Source: Plutella xylostella
Lineage: Eukaryota; Arthropoda; Insecta; Lepidoptera; Plutellidae
DNA: 64,000 nt
Reading direction: 5' to 3'
Assembly: GCF_932276165.1 (NCBI RefSeq)
Contig: NC_064001.1
Location: forward strand, 10,891,001 to 10,955,000
Part shown: in pieces, positions 12,585-23,109 of the stretch
Layout of the letters: the number at the start of each line of letters is the position of its first letter
How positions within the stretch are numbered: position 1 is the first letter of the stretch
The notes under the pieces: model-generated
Databases searched by the model: none
What the model saw: only the letters and a program-made list of their open reading frames with translations
Told to the model about the DNA's origin: nothing
Made by a program: the position numbers and the translations under genes

Positions 12585-12870
12585 AAAATCCGGCCAAGTG
12601 CGAGTTGGACTCGCGCACTGAGGGTTCCGTACAAGTCTACTTACCATGGAAACAACCATGGAGGTACTTACCCCAAAATATATTTTTTTCATATATTTTT
12701 TTAAATAGGTACTACTTACCTTGCCCATAAATTTGTATATCTGTGTGAAATAACAGCAACCTTTACCTTTTTCTGATAAAAAAATGTGGTGACTGGTGAG
12801 TGGTGACCGACGGACAACAAAGTGATCCTATAAGGGTTCCTTTTATCCTTTTGAACCACCCAAAATATTG
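12585..12870. repeat. Dispersed 'CCGGCCAAGTGCGAG' repeat, copy 1
   Basis: It starts with CCGGCCAAGTGCGAGTTGGA and CGCACTGAGGGTTCCGT, followed by a degenerate body that includes TAAATTTGTATATCTGTGTG. The same family occurs at 15600-15800 and, longer and inverted, at 44880-45435. It has no coding capacity. Confidence 0.65.
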
Positions 12871-13195
12871 GGTTTACTGACTTACATGGATCGTTGATAA
12901 ATTATTAAATTCTACTACCTATAAGATAAAGTGCTTTCAGTTCCATTTGTGGCCACGTCTTTTGCCTCAAGACAATTTGTGAAACAATCGATTTACATAT
13001 ACAATAAAATCAACAGGCAACTTAATATCTACAGTCTTACTTATAACGAGTGCAAAAAAGCTGTGACTAACTGGCTTTACGGCCTTAGCTATGATGAGAC
13101 TGAAAAATTGTTTAAACTTGTAGTATAACGAATAGGTAATAAAAGTTATTTAACTAACTTGATTTGATTATTCTTAATATTAATCCTAGCACACA

Positions 13196-13205
13196 CACGC
13201 ACATA

Positions 13206-13268
<63 letters not shown>
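13196..13268. repeat. (CA)n microsatellite
   Basis: A near-perfect run of CA dinucleotides of about 65 bp. Confidence 0.95.
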
Positions 13269-13273
<5 letters not shown>

Positions 13274-13956
13274 TACTTAAGCATGTTAAATCTTTTAGTT
13301 TTTTAGTTTTTAAATGATATTTTCTGTAACTAAGTACCTACCTACATCATTTAAATTTATTGAATGTAACTTAATACAGTGGTCCAGGAAGAGCGGGGTC
13401 TCCTAATACAGGTATTTTTTTACTTAATAGGAGAGCCCCAACAATGTTTTGTTATACATAGACTAACTTACTGAAAATAAATATTTTGTATTTTGTATTT
13501 TTGTATTTTGTATAAAATAAACATAATCCACTTACCGAAAACAACTCCAGGATAAATTCCAAAACAATAAAAAAATAATAGTTATCCAAGTCCATGAAGA
13601 CAGTCGCTGTAAAGTTTCTTGTCACAAACTTGGCTTGTAAACAAACACGCGGGACTCAGCACAGAGCAGTGCGCGGGAGACACTCGCACGCGCGTGGATG
13701 TATGGACACTGAGCCCGGCCGGCGGCGGCGGCGGCGCGCGCGCAAGGGCGGGGGCGGCCGGCATGCGGCAGGGCGGGCGGGCGCTCCCGGCTATGCTAAT
13801 ACATTGCGTTACGCTCTGTTAGTGTTGAAATTATGTTTGGACAGTATTTTAATGTTTTTGTTTACATAAAATATAAACGATTTTTAAAAACTCTTTGTTA
13901 CTGGTTACATACATAAATACTCGTAGATTGTAGTATCCATAGTATGCGTATTGTTA

Positions 13957-14112
13957 CTAAGTGCCAATTTCTCCATTGTCGGTTAATTAAGGGATTGATT
14001 TATAAATTAAACGTCATCTCCATATAAAATTCATGACAGATGTGTCAAAAGTTAACCACTACTCCCTGGTTATGCTCTAACCGTAACCGAGAATGGAGAA
14101 ATTGGCACTAAG
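13957..14112. repeat. MITE with ~24-bp inverted ends
   Basis: The left end TAAGTGCCAATTTCTCCATT is mirrored at the right as AATGGAGAAATTGGCACTAA. The element is ~156 bp long and has no ORF. The flanks look like TA/TAA-type targets, as in Tourist- or Tc1-like MITEs. Confidence 0.75.
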
Positions 14113-14734
14113 TATAAAACCATAGATATAAAATTACAAAGTAAGTAGATCGTACTCGTGGTAACATAGAAACTAGTGCATTGTAGCTTGTGCTCGTAGC
14201 GAGAGCGAGTAGCGTCGGTGCTGCTGCATGCACCCACACATACACATATACCTAGTACATCGCGTAACGAGATCCATTGTTCCTTGTGACTCAAAACAGT
14301 ACATTTCCATTCTCAAAGGAGCTGTCATACTTTAGTGTTGTAGCTCACCCCTCCCCGCACCCCGCACCCCGCACCCCGCACCCTGCCCCTGCCAGCTCCG
14401 CCCCTGATAACATCTCACCGCTGATTAACACCACACTTATCTCTCACATTGGGAATGCATCGCTAATTAGCGCCGGCACCACCACGGCAGCAGCAGCTGA
14501 CGGGGCGAGTAATCAAACGGAAACTTTTAATGAAATATTGCGTCGTAATCAAAAACTGGAGCACGCAAGGACCCTCGCCCGGTCGGAATTAACTATCGAA
14601 TGTTACGGCTTTGAATTTTTTAATAATATTTAATGTAATTTGAGGGCTGGCGCCTCCCGTGGCTTAACGAATTAGATTTATTTATTTGTTCTGTGCGCGG
14701 CGCGGGACGCCCCGCGGCCGCATGCAGATGAGCC

Positions 14735-14895
14735 GCGCCGCGCCCCTGCGCCCCGCGCCCCGCGCCCCGCGCCCCGCGCCCCGCGCCCCGCGCCCGCGCC
14801 CCGCGCCCCGCGCCCCGCGCCCCGCGCCCCGCGCCCCGCGCCCCGCGCCCCGCGCCCCGCGCCCGCGCCCCGCGCCCCGCGCCCCGCACCCCGGC
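14735..14895. repeat. (GCCCCGC)n GC-rich tandem repeat
   Basis: Reiterated 7-bp GCCCCGC units make a ~160-bp, almost pure G+C tract. A smaller (CCCCGCA)n run sits at 14350-14385. The minus strand is G-rich, with runs of four G, so quadruplex formation is possible. All frames are open simply because stops cannot occur here; I do not call a gene. Confidence 0.9.
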
Positions 14896-15599
14896 CCCGG
14901 GCCAGGGGCTAGAAACACAGAAACAATACAATGTATTGTATATTTACTTACTAAAGTTATGAGGTAAAGGGCATCAGTTCCTCTATCCAAATCAAGGTGG
15001 GTCTAGTCAGTGACCTCAGCTGCTGGAGCTCCGAGCGAGGTGCATACGACACAGCAGCACGTGAGTGGCTCACCACTAGGCATGTGTTAGGTATAGTGGG
15101 TTGCAAAGAAACGTGACTTAGTAGCAATGCCACTCTAAAAGGGGTCAGGTTTCTGTGCAGGCCCCTGTACTTGCTCGCACTATAGTTGGTTCGGCCGCAG
15201 CTGTGTGTGCGTACTGCGTTGTCGATGGGACGCTCTCACGGAGGTCGCCGGCATCGTCATTGTTTACACTGCTCCACCGCCCCATTGATGGACACAATCG
15301 ATATGGGGCTATTGTGGTAGATCGTGGTGAGTATAATGTGTGAGGTGAGGATGGTTTATAATTATAATACTTACAAAGAATTGTTTATTTTACACCTAGC
15401 TAGTTAGGTAAGTACCTACTTACATATAAGATATGAATAAATTATTCGCATACAGGCACCTAAGTACTTCATTTGGAAGAATAAATATGAATTTTTAATT
15501 TTAATTGTACATTAAATATTTGCATTTGGAAACATAAGTAAGTACTTGGGTACTCACTTGGTTCCTTTTTACAACTACTTGCGATATTTTTATTTATTA

Positions 15600-15800
15600 A
15601 AATATATATGCACTTTACCTACTTACGTTATATTTTAATGTAAGTAGGTACTATTTGTTCGGGGCCGTAAATTTGTATATCTAAGCGAAATAACAGCTTG
15701 ATACCTTAACCCGTTTCTGAGAAAAAGGGTGGTGACAGACAGGCACACGGACAACAAAGTGTTCCTTATTTCCTTTTGAGGTACGGAACCCTACAAATAT
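15600..15800. repeat. Dispersed 'CCGGCCAAGTGCGAG' repeat family, copy 2
   Basis: Shares TAAATTTGTATATCT, GAAATAACAGC, GGACAACAAAGTG and the terminal 'ACGGAACCCT' with the copy at 12585-12870. The ends are truncated. Confidence 0.6.
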
Positions 15801-16736
15801 CAAGTAAGTACTTACCAATCAAATTAAATTAATAATTAGTATTCCCACAATAATGTGGGTTCGGTTGGTAGACCGATAATACCAACTAGTCATTACAACC
15901 CACTCTTAAGCAATAAATAATATAAAACAGCTTGAAATTAATATAATTTAGTTGGTTTCTGTAATTCGTTTATCTATTAAATTAGGTGTTGTCGGTGGCT
16001 CAGCGTGTTATTATTTATAATCATTTATAATGCACTTTTGAGGGCGAGGCGGGGGCGCGGGTCGGGGGCGCGGGGAGCCGCTCCACTTCACAAAAAGTTT
16101 AGTGTTGATTCGAGAGTTTTTTGTTCGACGCAATCTAATAAGAATATGATTTATATTCTCCTATGTCCGGACCTCTAACTTACGTATAACTTACATTATA
16201 AAATTAATGATTAATTTCGAAATTACCCTATTGAGATTTGTTCTAAGGTAAGGTACCTACCAGGGTTTTGATATTGAATTTCACCCGTCATCTCCAATAA
16301 TCTACATCCATTGCAAAGTCTCGATAAATCAAAGTCAAAAAACTTAATGGTTGCAGTTGCGAATGTTCATTGGAAAAGGACATCGAATTAATCAAGTTTA
16401 TTGTCTCCAATGTTTTTATTGAATAAGTCGGAAACTACCCTTATCTACAGGTAGAACGTTATTATTTTAACCATTTTACACTACTTAACTATCTAATCTA
16501 ATTATTTAGCTACATTTAAATAGCTATCTACTACATAACCTACTATTACAGTACATGGCACTTGGGCTTTTTGGTATATCCTTGTCGCTCGCCTATCCTT
16601 GTGGCTTGGTGGTCCAATTTCGTTGTGGTAATTAGGTAGTTAGTCTTTGTGGAGTGAGTCATGTGTCCGTGGACGCGCCGCACCTCACCCGGTCAGTGCT
16701 GCAACAGATAAAAAAAACTATTATTCTTCTTCTGAA
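15801..16736. other. No gene seen
   Basis: AT-rich sequence with a GC-rich patch at 16040-16085. No supported exon on either strand. Confidence 0.45.
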
Positions 16737-17068
16737 TCGTGATCGTAACCTGATCACTGAGGTAAAGCAACATGGCACGGTCAGCCATTGGATGGGTGAC
16801 CGATTTCAAATGGTTCTATTCTTGACGCTTCCATGCTTCGACAGCAGTCGTTTAGTCAGCAGCACTTCGGGCAGCTTGAAACATCAGACAGTGTGGTTGT
16901 CCACTTATCCGACCACTCTCTCAGCACAAGCTTGCTTGTGTTGCTGGGGTCACCAACCCGCACTAGGCCAAAGTGGTGGACTAGGCCCAAAACCCTTCTT
17001 TCATTAAGTATATACTTAAGGGGACCCGTGCCCCAGCAGAGGGGACGTGATGGGTCGTGATGATGATT
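16737..17068 (+). repeat. Dispersed (GAT)n-tailed retroposon, copy 1
   Basis: Runs from GATCGTAACCTGATCACTGAGG through CAGCACAAGCTTGCTTGTG and ends GGGACGTGATGGGTCGTGATGATGAT. Other copies lie at 18370-18735 (minus), 25412-25890 (minus), 31365-31470 (plus, 3' part) and 38283-38470. The (GAT)n tail suggests a SINE mobilised by an RTE-like LINE with a similar tail, such as the remnant at 6840-6985. This copy abuts the exon ending at 17086. Confidence 0.7.
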
Positions 17069-17085
17069 CTTCCACTGTGTGGTAC

Positions 17086-17801
17086 CTGTGACGGTGACGT
17101 TGCGTGCGAGCGCGAGCACGTCCATGAAGCCGGCCAGCGTCTGCAGCGAGTGTGCCGCGTGCGCCGCCGACAGCGCCGCGAACAGCGACGTCGAGTTGGT
17201 CAATCTGGAGTTAGGAAGCAATTCATTGAATAAATAAGAGTAGGTCCAACCTTCCACCTCTAACCTACCTGGCTTGTACGAGGGTTGCTGTTATGTTGTG
17301 TAAGTAAGTTGTACGAAAATATTCTCTCTTCTCAAGTTAAGTATAGTAACAGTCTTTTCGTTGATTTAAAATACTATCAAGTACCTACATCTGTTGTAAG
17401 TACTTTTAGGATCTACTCACGCTTCATCCAGCACGCTCAATCCAAAGAATGGCTTCCCATCTCCTCCGGTAGCCGCAAGAAGCTGGGAATAAAAATAAAA
17501 AATCTTTATCTAGGCAGTTAGGCAATTTAAGTTATCTGTAAGTAAACTCACAAAATTTCACCAAGTGCACTCTAAATCACATTCCGCTGCTGTACTTATG
17601 TCCTTAGCCCATATCATGCTGAGTTCGAAAAGCCAGAGAGTCTGAGGGTGGTGCATGCTACGTTTATGATTCCCTACCTCTTCATCTATATTATAATAAC
17701 TATTGACGATAAAAAAATACCTAACTAAGTAGGGCAGGAATGTAACTTACAAGGACGATGGGCATCACGAGAGTGAGTGCGCGGGCGACGAGGGCGGCCA
17801 T
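17086..17801 (-). CDS. Unrecognised secreted/membrane protein, first three exons
   Basis: Three minus-strand exons join in consistent phase: 17751-17801, 17421-17482 and 17086-17204, with donors GTAAGT, GTGAGT and GTACCA and CAG acceptors. The protein begins with a signal-peptide-like MAALVARALTLVMPIVLLLA, then KPFFGLSVLDEA and an Ala/Leu-rich segment with two potential N-glycosylation sites (NSTS, NVTV). The third exon leaves phase 1. I could not find the next exon with confidence. The phase would allow splicing into the Dpr-like Ig exon at 6135, making these alternative 5' exons of that gene, but a separate gene is equally possible. A good core promoter lies just upstream. I do not recognise the family. 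Confidence 0.6.
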
Positions 17802-17843
17802 GTCTGCAGTAGGGCGGCGGTGGTGGTGGAGTCTGGTGTGGAC

Positions 17844-17874
17844 TGACGGCGAGGCGGCGGACTCAGCTCATATA
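17844..17874 (-). promoter_or_regulatory. TATA box and initiator of the gene starting at 17801
   Basis: On the minus strand TATATGA begins at 17874, and the arthropod initiator TCAGTC has its A at 17844, 30 nt downstream. The predicted 5' UTR is only 43 nt before the ATG at 17801. Spacing and motifs fit a classical insect TATA-Inr promoter, usual for tightly regulated genes. Confidence 0.65.
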
Positions 17875-18369
17875 GGTACCCGCCGCATTAGCATCACAAT
17901 CCGTGAGGCTGCAGCCTCCGCCGCGCCACAATGCGCCGGTTCGCTCCGCACGCGCCCGCTCATAATGTGTGGCATTCACAACCACACGCATCACCTTCGA
18001 TACGGTTGTTTGTTTACTTTACTTATTCCGTTCTTCCGGCGTAAATAAGGAATTCCCAATAGAGATAGTCGAGGTTTTTATTTATTGTCTTTCAACAGTT
18101 CTAATAAGTAGTATTACAAATAGGTAGGTAAGTACTAGGTATGTGTTGTTCTAAATGTAGATACTTACTTACCTACTTGATGGAATGCGGGGTAGGTACC
18201 TTTAACTCGTAACCTATGGGCACATTGGACATTTGGTTCAAAATTCGATTCGCTACAATTGCTACAAAATATAAATTTTGAAAAACCAGACAGCGCCATC
18301 GTGTTTCCAAGTTTAGGAAAAGTAAAATGAATAAGACGGTAAGCAAGTACCTATATACTTAAGTACTTA

Positions 18370-18735
18370 ATCATCCACTTCAATCACGACCCATCACGTC
18401 CCCACTGCTAGGGCACAGGTCTCCTTCCAATGAAGGAAGGGTTTAGGCCTAGTCCCCTCGCTGGCCTAGTGCGGGTTGGTGGACCCCAACACAAGCAAGC
18501 TTGTGCTGAGAGAGTTGTCGGGTAAGTGGGCAACCCGACTGTCAGATGTTTTCAAGCTGCCGAAGCAGCAACCCGGGACCGGGACCCACGGCTTAACGTG
18601 CCGTCCGAAGCACGGAAGCATCCAGAAAAGAACCACTTGAAATCGGTCACCCATGCAATGGCTGGCCGTGCTAGTTGTTGCTTAACCTCAGTGATCAGTG
18701 ACGATCACTGAAGCCCGCTCGACTACGGATGCTTC
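18370..18735 (-). repeat. Dispersed (GAT)n-tailed retroposon, copy 2
   Basis: Antisense copy containing CCCATCACGTCCCCACTGC, GAAGGAAGGGTTTAGGCC, CACAAGCAAGCTTGTGCTG and GTGATCAGTGACGATCACTG. Nearly full length. Confidence 0.7.
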
Positions 18736-18848
18736 CATCCACTTCAAAAAGCTAATAATCATGAAACAGCCGAACCAATTTTCTTGAATTATACCTACGT
18801 TTACGCACTCGGGGTAACATTTACCTATCAAGTATCAACCTAAATTAT

Positions 18849-18936
18849 GTTTCAATAACTCTATCTATTCTCGATAGTCAGTCATCGATATGACTGATAG
18901 GTCAGGTAGTCATCGGTAGGATAAAGTTATTGAAAC
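18849..18936. repeat. Foldback with GTTTCAATAACT ends
   Basis: GTTTCAATAACTCTATC at the left pairs with the inverted GATAAAGTTATTGAAAC at the right. The interior also holds ATCGATA-type inverted motifs. Confidence 0.6.
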
Positions 18937-19248
18937 TGGCAGTACGTAGGTACTTATCGTTCTATTGGTGGGACAATCGACTATTGATGAACCGTTCAGA
19001 ATCTGTTAATTTAGTATCTGGGATTAAAAAATAGACTTTAAAAAACAAAACAAGAAGCTCATTCATCAAGAGGTTCATCCAAAATATTATGTCTATGGTC
19101 TCCTCGGCAATGGCTGTCAAAGGCATTTTTTTTTTTTTTTTTTAAATCATTTATTCGCCGGAAACAAGTCCATAGGCATACAAACATACAATAAAAACAG
19201 AAAATAATAAACTAAATTAAAATAATTACAGATAAAAACACAACAACA

Positions 19249-22200
19249 TTAAATTTTTTCAACAGTAGTTGATATAAAATTAAATAAACACTTATACAGT
19301 TTTTGGTTTGCTAAAATATCTTGAACGCGGCGGGGTACAGCATTCCGAGGATGACAGGTGTCAGCTGTCATTATCTGTGCGGGCAGATCAGGCATTGACG
19401 TTTCTTCCAAGGCATCCGAAGCCGAAGTGTTCGTGATCTCGTTCTCCTCCTCCTCTGTATTCAAAGCTTCTCGTATATCAGCCACAAGAGCTAGTCTCTG
19501 CATGTTAAATTTGGGACATCTCATAACAATATGGGTCAAGTCTGCCCCATCAGCTTCACAGTAAGTGCATTTGTTATTGTCAGTTATCTTCATGCGATGT
19601 AAATGGGCAGGCGTTTGGCAGTGTCCAAATCTCAGGCGATTTATAATGGTTATATATTTTCTCTCATTGGCATCCTTATGGTTATGATACCATGGTTTGA
19701 TTGGAAGTTCTTTTTGGATCTCTGCATACCATCTTCCTTTCATTTTCGAAATATCCTTGTAATATTCATTCCATAGTCGTCTTTTATCGTTCTTTAAATT
19801 CGTGTATAGGTCGGTAAAAGGAATCTTGCATATGTTGCTATGATCTTCATCGTGATTAGAATTGACTGCTTTGTCAACCACTTCATTGCCTTTGATACCT
19901 CTGTGAGACGGTACCCATTTAAAAGTCACATTAATATTGAGATTATATACAATATTTCTAATCTTATACACAATATAATTGACCTTATAATTAAAACTGA
20001 AATTTTGTAATGACAATAGCACACTTTTAGAGTCAGAAACTATTATTATTTCATTGTATTGTTCAATATTATTCAAGTTTTGTACATATATAAGAGTTTG
20101 ATAAATTGCATATGCTTCTGCTGTATAAATACTACAATTTTGATCCAAGTTAAAACATTTAGTTGTCTTATTTTGAGGGTCATAATAACCAGACTTTACA
20201 GAATTCAAAGACTTTGATCCATCTGTGTACAAATATAAACTATTAGTTTTATTAGAACAATATTCTTTAAAATCTATTTCATCTAGAATAAAACTAGTAT
20301 CTACATTTAGTTTACATATTAATGCTTCATATTTACATTCATATACTGGCCATAACTGACTCTTGTGCATATTTCCAGACAAATCAGTGACAAATCCCAT
20401 AACCCGGGTGATTAAAGGATATTGACTGTTAAGGATATCCGCTGCCGAAACATAAGGTGTTGTTTGTAAAGACGATTGCAGAACCTCAGGTAAACAGATC
20501 CTACTACTAACTATATCATTATTTATTGCTAAGACTTTCAAACAGAATTTCTCTGTAGCAAATAAACGCCTTATACATAAAGGTTGTATACAAGTCTCTG
20601 CTTCCATATTATTTATAGGAGTTGTACACATAGCACCACTAATAATACGTAACGCCATATTTTGTATTACATCTAATTTTTTCAAAAGAACTGGGCTTAT
20701 GTTCATGTATACAATTGCACTATAATCAAAGTGGCTGCGAACTAAGCTTTTGTATAACATACTTAGGACTTTAGGGTCTGACCCCCAAAATGTACCAGCT
20801 AATGATCTCATAATATTTATACCCCTCATTGCATTTCTACAAATATAATTTATGTGTTTTTCAAATTTTAATTTTGTTTCAAAAATTACACCTAGAAACT
20901 TTTTTTCTTCTGTTTGTGGTAATTGGATATTATTATATTTTATATTTACAGACCTATTGCTACCAAATACTAAAACTGAACTTTTACTTGAGTTAATACT
21001 TAGCTTTAATTCATTTGAGTAATAAGAATTAAGCTTATCTAAAGCTAAATTAATGTTTCTTTGAGCAACCTGTACATTACTATTTACACAATATATTAAA
21101 ATATCATCAGCAAACTGTAATATTTTAACATCTTTGGGTAAATGATGGAGAATTTGTGAAGTATATAAATTGCAGAGTATTGGGGACAAGGAGGCACCTT
21201 GCATTAGACCTTTGTATGCGTTTTTTGGGCCATGTAAAATATTATTATACTTAACATATAATGTACGACCAAATGAAAAGTTAAACAGCCACTTTATTAA
21301 TTTTCCAGGTAGTTTCAACGAATGAAGAACCCTTGCCATTTGATGGAGATTGACATTGTCATAGGCTCCCTGCACATCAAGGAACACACACACTGCTGCT
21401 GACTTAGACAACAAACAGTTCTTCATATCTATCAGGTATGTAGTAAAACTTTCGACTGCACTTTTTCCTTTCCTAAACCCAAACTGGCATGAAGGAATTA
21501 TATTCTTATTTTCAACATAATAATCTAGTCTTATCTTTATCATTTGCTCACATAACTTTCCTATACACGAGGCTAAAGAGATAGGTCTGTATGAATTAGG
21601 ATCATCATCCGGTTTATCTGATTTCAGTATAGGTATAACACACTGAGTTTTCCATGACTCTGGAATCAGTTGTTGTGACCATAGTGAGTTTAGGATCTGT
21701 AATATACTATTTTTAGCTGATATGTGTAAATTTTGTAACATAATATATGGAAAACTGTCTAATCCTGGAGTAGTGTTCTTTCTTAAAGCCAATGCTATAT
21801 TAAATTCCTCATCTGTAAATGGTTGTAACAAAAATAATGTTGTATCATCATTACTAACTGAGTTAAAGATATATTCTAAATCTATATCTGTAGCATTATT
21901 TGCAGGTTGTGCCAATTTGTCTATAAAATTACCAATCCATTCGTCATTCTTAGATATATTTCTATTGGTATTTATTCTTTTAAATCTCCGTATATAGTTC
22001 CACACTCTAGAAATTGGTGTGTATCTATTAAAAGATGAACATAACTTTTTCCAACTTGAGCTTTTAGCTTCTTTAATAATCATTTTTTTCCTAGCATCTA
22101 ATCTTTTGTAATCAATATAATTTTCAATTGTCATATCATTCCTATACTTAGCTAACGCATCTTTTGATTTCTTTACAGCTTCAGCACAGTCCTCGCTCCA

Positions 22201-23109
22201 CCACGGAGCCGGAGCCCTACATGTTTTACCAGCATGACACCTATACACAGGTACACACACATTCCTTAAAGTATTAAGTATTTTACACATTTCATCATAT
22301 TTTTGTAATGGACTATCAGAATTAGAATTAAAATCTGTAAACAATGCCTCTGATAAGTTATGGTAGCTTTCCCAGTTTGTTTTATTAAATAAGAATTTCT
22401 CAATGTCATCATTTACTTGATAGTTTGTAGTAGATACAATAATGTCAGTAAAGGTCTGTAGGTGGTAGCTACCCATAGCATCCTCACCCACGCGCCACTC
22501 ACATAATGGAGCAAGGTCTGGACTGACACAAGTCACGTCTATAGCCGATACATTACATCCAGGTCTACCGACAGTAGTCGGTGCGCCTGTATTTAGTAAA
22601 CATAAGTTGCACTCATCAAAAAGGTCTAGTAATTCCCTACCTCTAGGGTTAGTAATTTCACATCCGAAAGTAATGTGATGTGCATTAAAGTCACCAGATA
22701 CTATGCAAGGTTTTGGTAGTTGCTTTACAATGTTTCTTAGTTTATTTATCCTAATGAGACTATTGGTGTTTTTTGTTTTAGGTGGGCAGTATACACAAAG
22801 GATTGAAAGAGGACCGTTTGCTGTGGACAAAGAGACTGCTATGGATTGAATATCTTGATAAAAACTAGTCTTAAGATGTTTATATTTAATGGAGTTACGG
22901 ATTAAAATACCTACACCGCCGTGTTCATTTTTAGCATTTTTTCCTATATAATTATAGCCAGAGATTGATAAATAGGGGTTTGAATCTTTTAACCAGGTTT
23001 CATTGAGAAGACACACATCTATGTTATTTTGAATTAATGATGATTTAAGTAAAACCTTTTTATTATTTACACTCTGAATATTATGTTGCATTATTTTTAA
23101 GACAGCCAT
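19249..23109 (-). CDS. LINE ORF2: endonuclease, reverse transcriptase, RNase H
   Basis: This uninterrupted 1,286-codon frame makes a retrotransposition polyprotein. An apurinic-type endonuclease occupies ~1-225 (QHN at 8-10, NET at 36-38, SGDFNAHH at 138-145, AIDVT at 189-193). The usual SDH near the end reads SYH at 214-216, a possible loss of a catalytic-site residue. RT spans ~430-760, with QFGFRKGKS, DVQGAYDNV, GLMQGASLSP and FADD at 666-669. RNase H follows at ~955-1085 (TDGS at 962, AEAY, SDSKS, VPSHRGIKGNE). A C-terminal C-x2-C-x8-H-x4-C finger is at 1181-1198. The start overlaps the ORF1 stop as TAATG at 23107-23111, an arrangement known from Bombyx SART1, where it allows coupled reinitiation. 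The intact frame suggests a young copy. Confidence 0.93.
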   Translation of the reverse strand: MAVLKIMQHNIQSVNNKKVLLKSSLIQNNIDVCLLNETWLKDSNPYLSISGYNYIGKNAKNEHGGVGILIRNSIKYKHLKTSFYQDIQSIAVSLSTANGPLSILCVYCPPKTKNTNSLIRINKLRNIVKQLPKPCIVSGDFNAHHITFGCEITNPRGRELLDLFDECNLCLLNTGAPTTVGRPGCNVSAIDVTCVSPDLAPLCEWRVGEDAMGSYHLQTFTDIIVSTTNYQVNDDIEKFLFNKTNWESYHNLSEALFTDFNSNSDSPLQKYDEMCKILNTLRNVCVPVYRCHAGKTCRAPAPWWSEDCAEAVKKSKDALAKYRNDMTIENYIDYKRLDARKKMIIKEAKSSSWKKLCSSFNRYTPISRVWNYIRRFKRINTNRNISKNDEWIGNFIDKLAQPANNATDIDLEYIFNSVSNDDTTLFLLQPFTDEEFNIALALRKNTTPGLDSFPYIMLQNLHISAKNSILQILNSLWSQQLIPESWKTQCVIPILKSDKPDDDPNSYRPISLASCIGKLCEQMIKIRLDYYVENKNIIPSCQFGFRKGKSAVESFTTYLIDMKNCLLSKSAAVCVFLDVQGAYDNVNLHQMARVLHSLKLPGKLIKWLFNFSFGRTLYVKYNNILHGPKNAYKGLMQGASLSPILCNLYTSQILHHLPKDVKILQFADDILIYCVNSNVQVAQRNINLALDKLNSYYSNELKLSINSSKSSVLVFGSNRSVNIKYNNIQLPQTEEKKFLGVIFETKLKFEKHINYICRNAMRGINIMRSLAGTFWGSDPKVLSMLYKSLVRSHFDYSAIVYMNISPVLLKKLDVIQNMALRIISGAMCTTPINNMEAETCIQPLCIRRLFATEKFCLKVLAINNDIVSSRICLPEVLQSSLQTTPYVSAADILNSQYPLITRVMGFVTDLSGNMHKSQLWPVYECKYEALICKLNVDTSFILDEIDFKEYCSNKTNSLYLYTDGSKSLNSVKSGYYDPQNKTTKCFNLDQNCSIYTAEAYAIYQTLIYVQNLNNIEQYNEIIIVSDSKSVLLSLQNFSFNYKVNYIVYKIRNIVYNLNINVTFKWVPSHRGIKGNEVVDKAVNSNHDEDHSNICKIPFTDLYTNLKNDKRRLWNEYYKDISKMKGRWYAEIQKELPIKPWYHNHKDANERKYITIINRLRFGHCQTPAHLHRMKITDNNKCTYCEADGADLTHIVMRCPKFNMQRLALVADIREALNTEEEENEITNTSASDALEETSMPDLPAQIMTADTCHPRNAVPRRVQDILANQKLYKCLFNFISTTVEKI

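Larger units (their letters stand above)
10470..13190. other. Upstream region of the Dpr-like gene, no coding gene seen
   Basis: The DNA upstream of the Dpr-like start codon has an initiator-like TCAGT near 10520 on the minus strand but no clear TATA box. GC-rich islets occur near 11375-11410 and 11640-11860. The latter has short open frames that I could not relate to any family. Repeat fragments are listed separately. Confidence 0.4.

Noticed and set aside
14620..14990. Arg/Ala/Pro-rich open frames on both strands
   Set aside because: They follow directly from the (GCCCCGC)n repeat, which cannot contain stop codons. No splice or start evidence.
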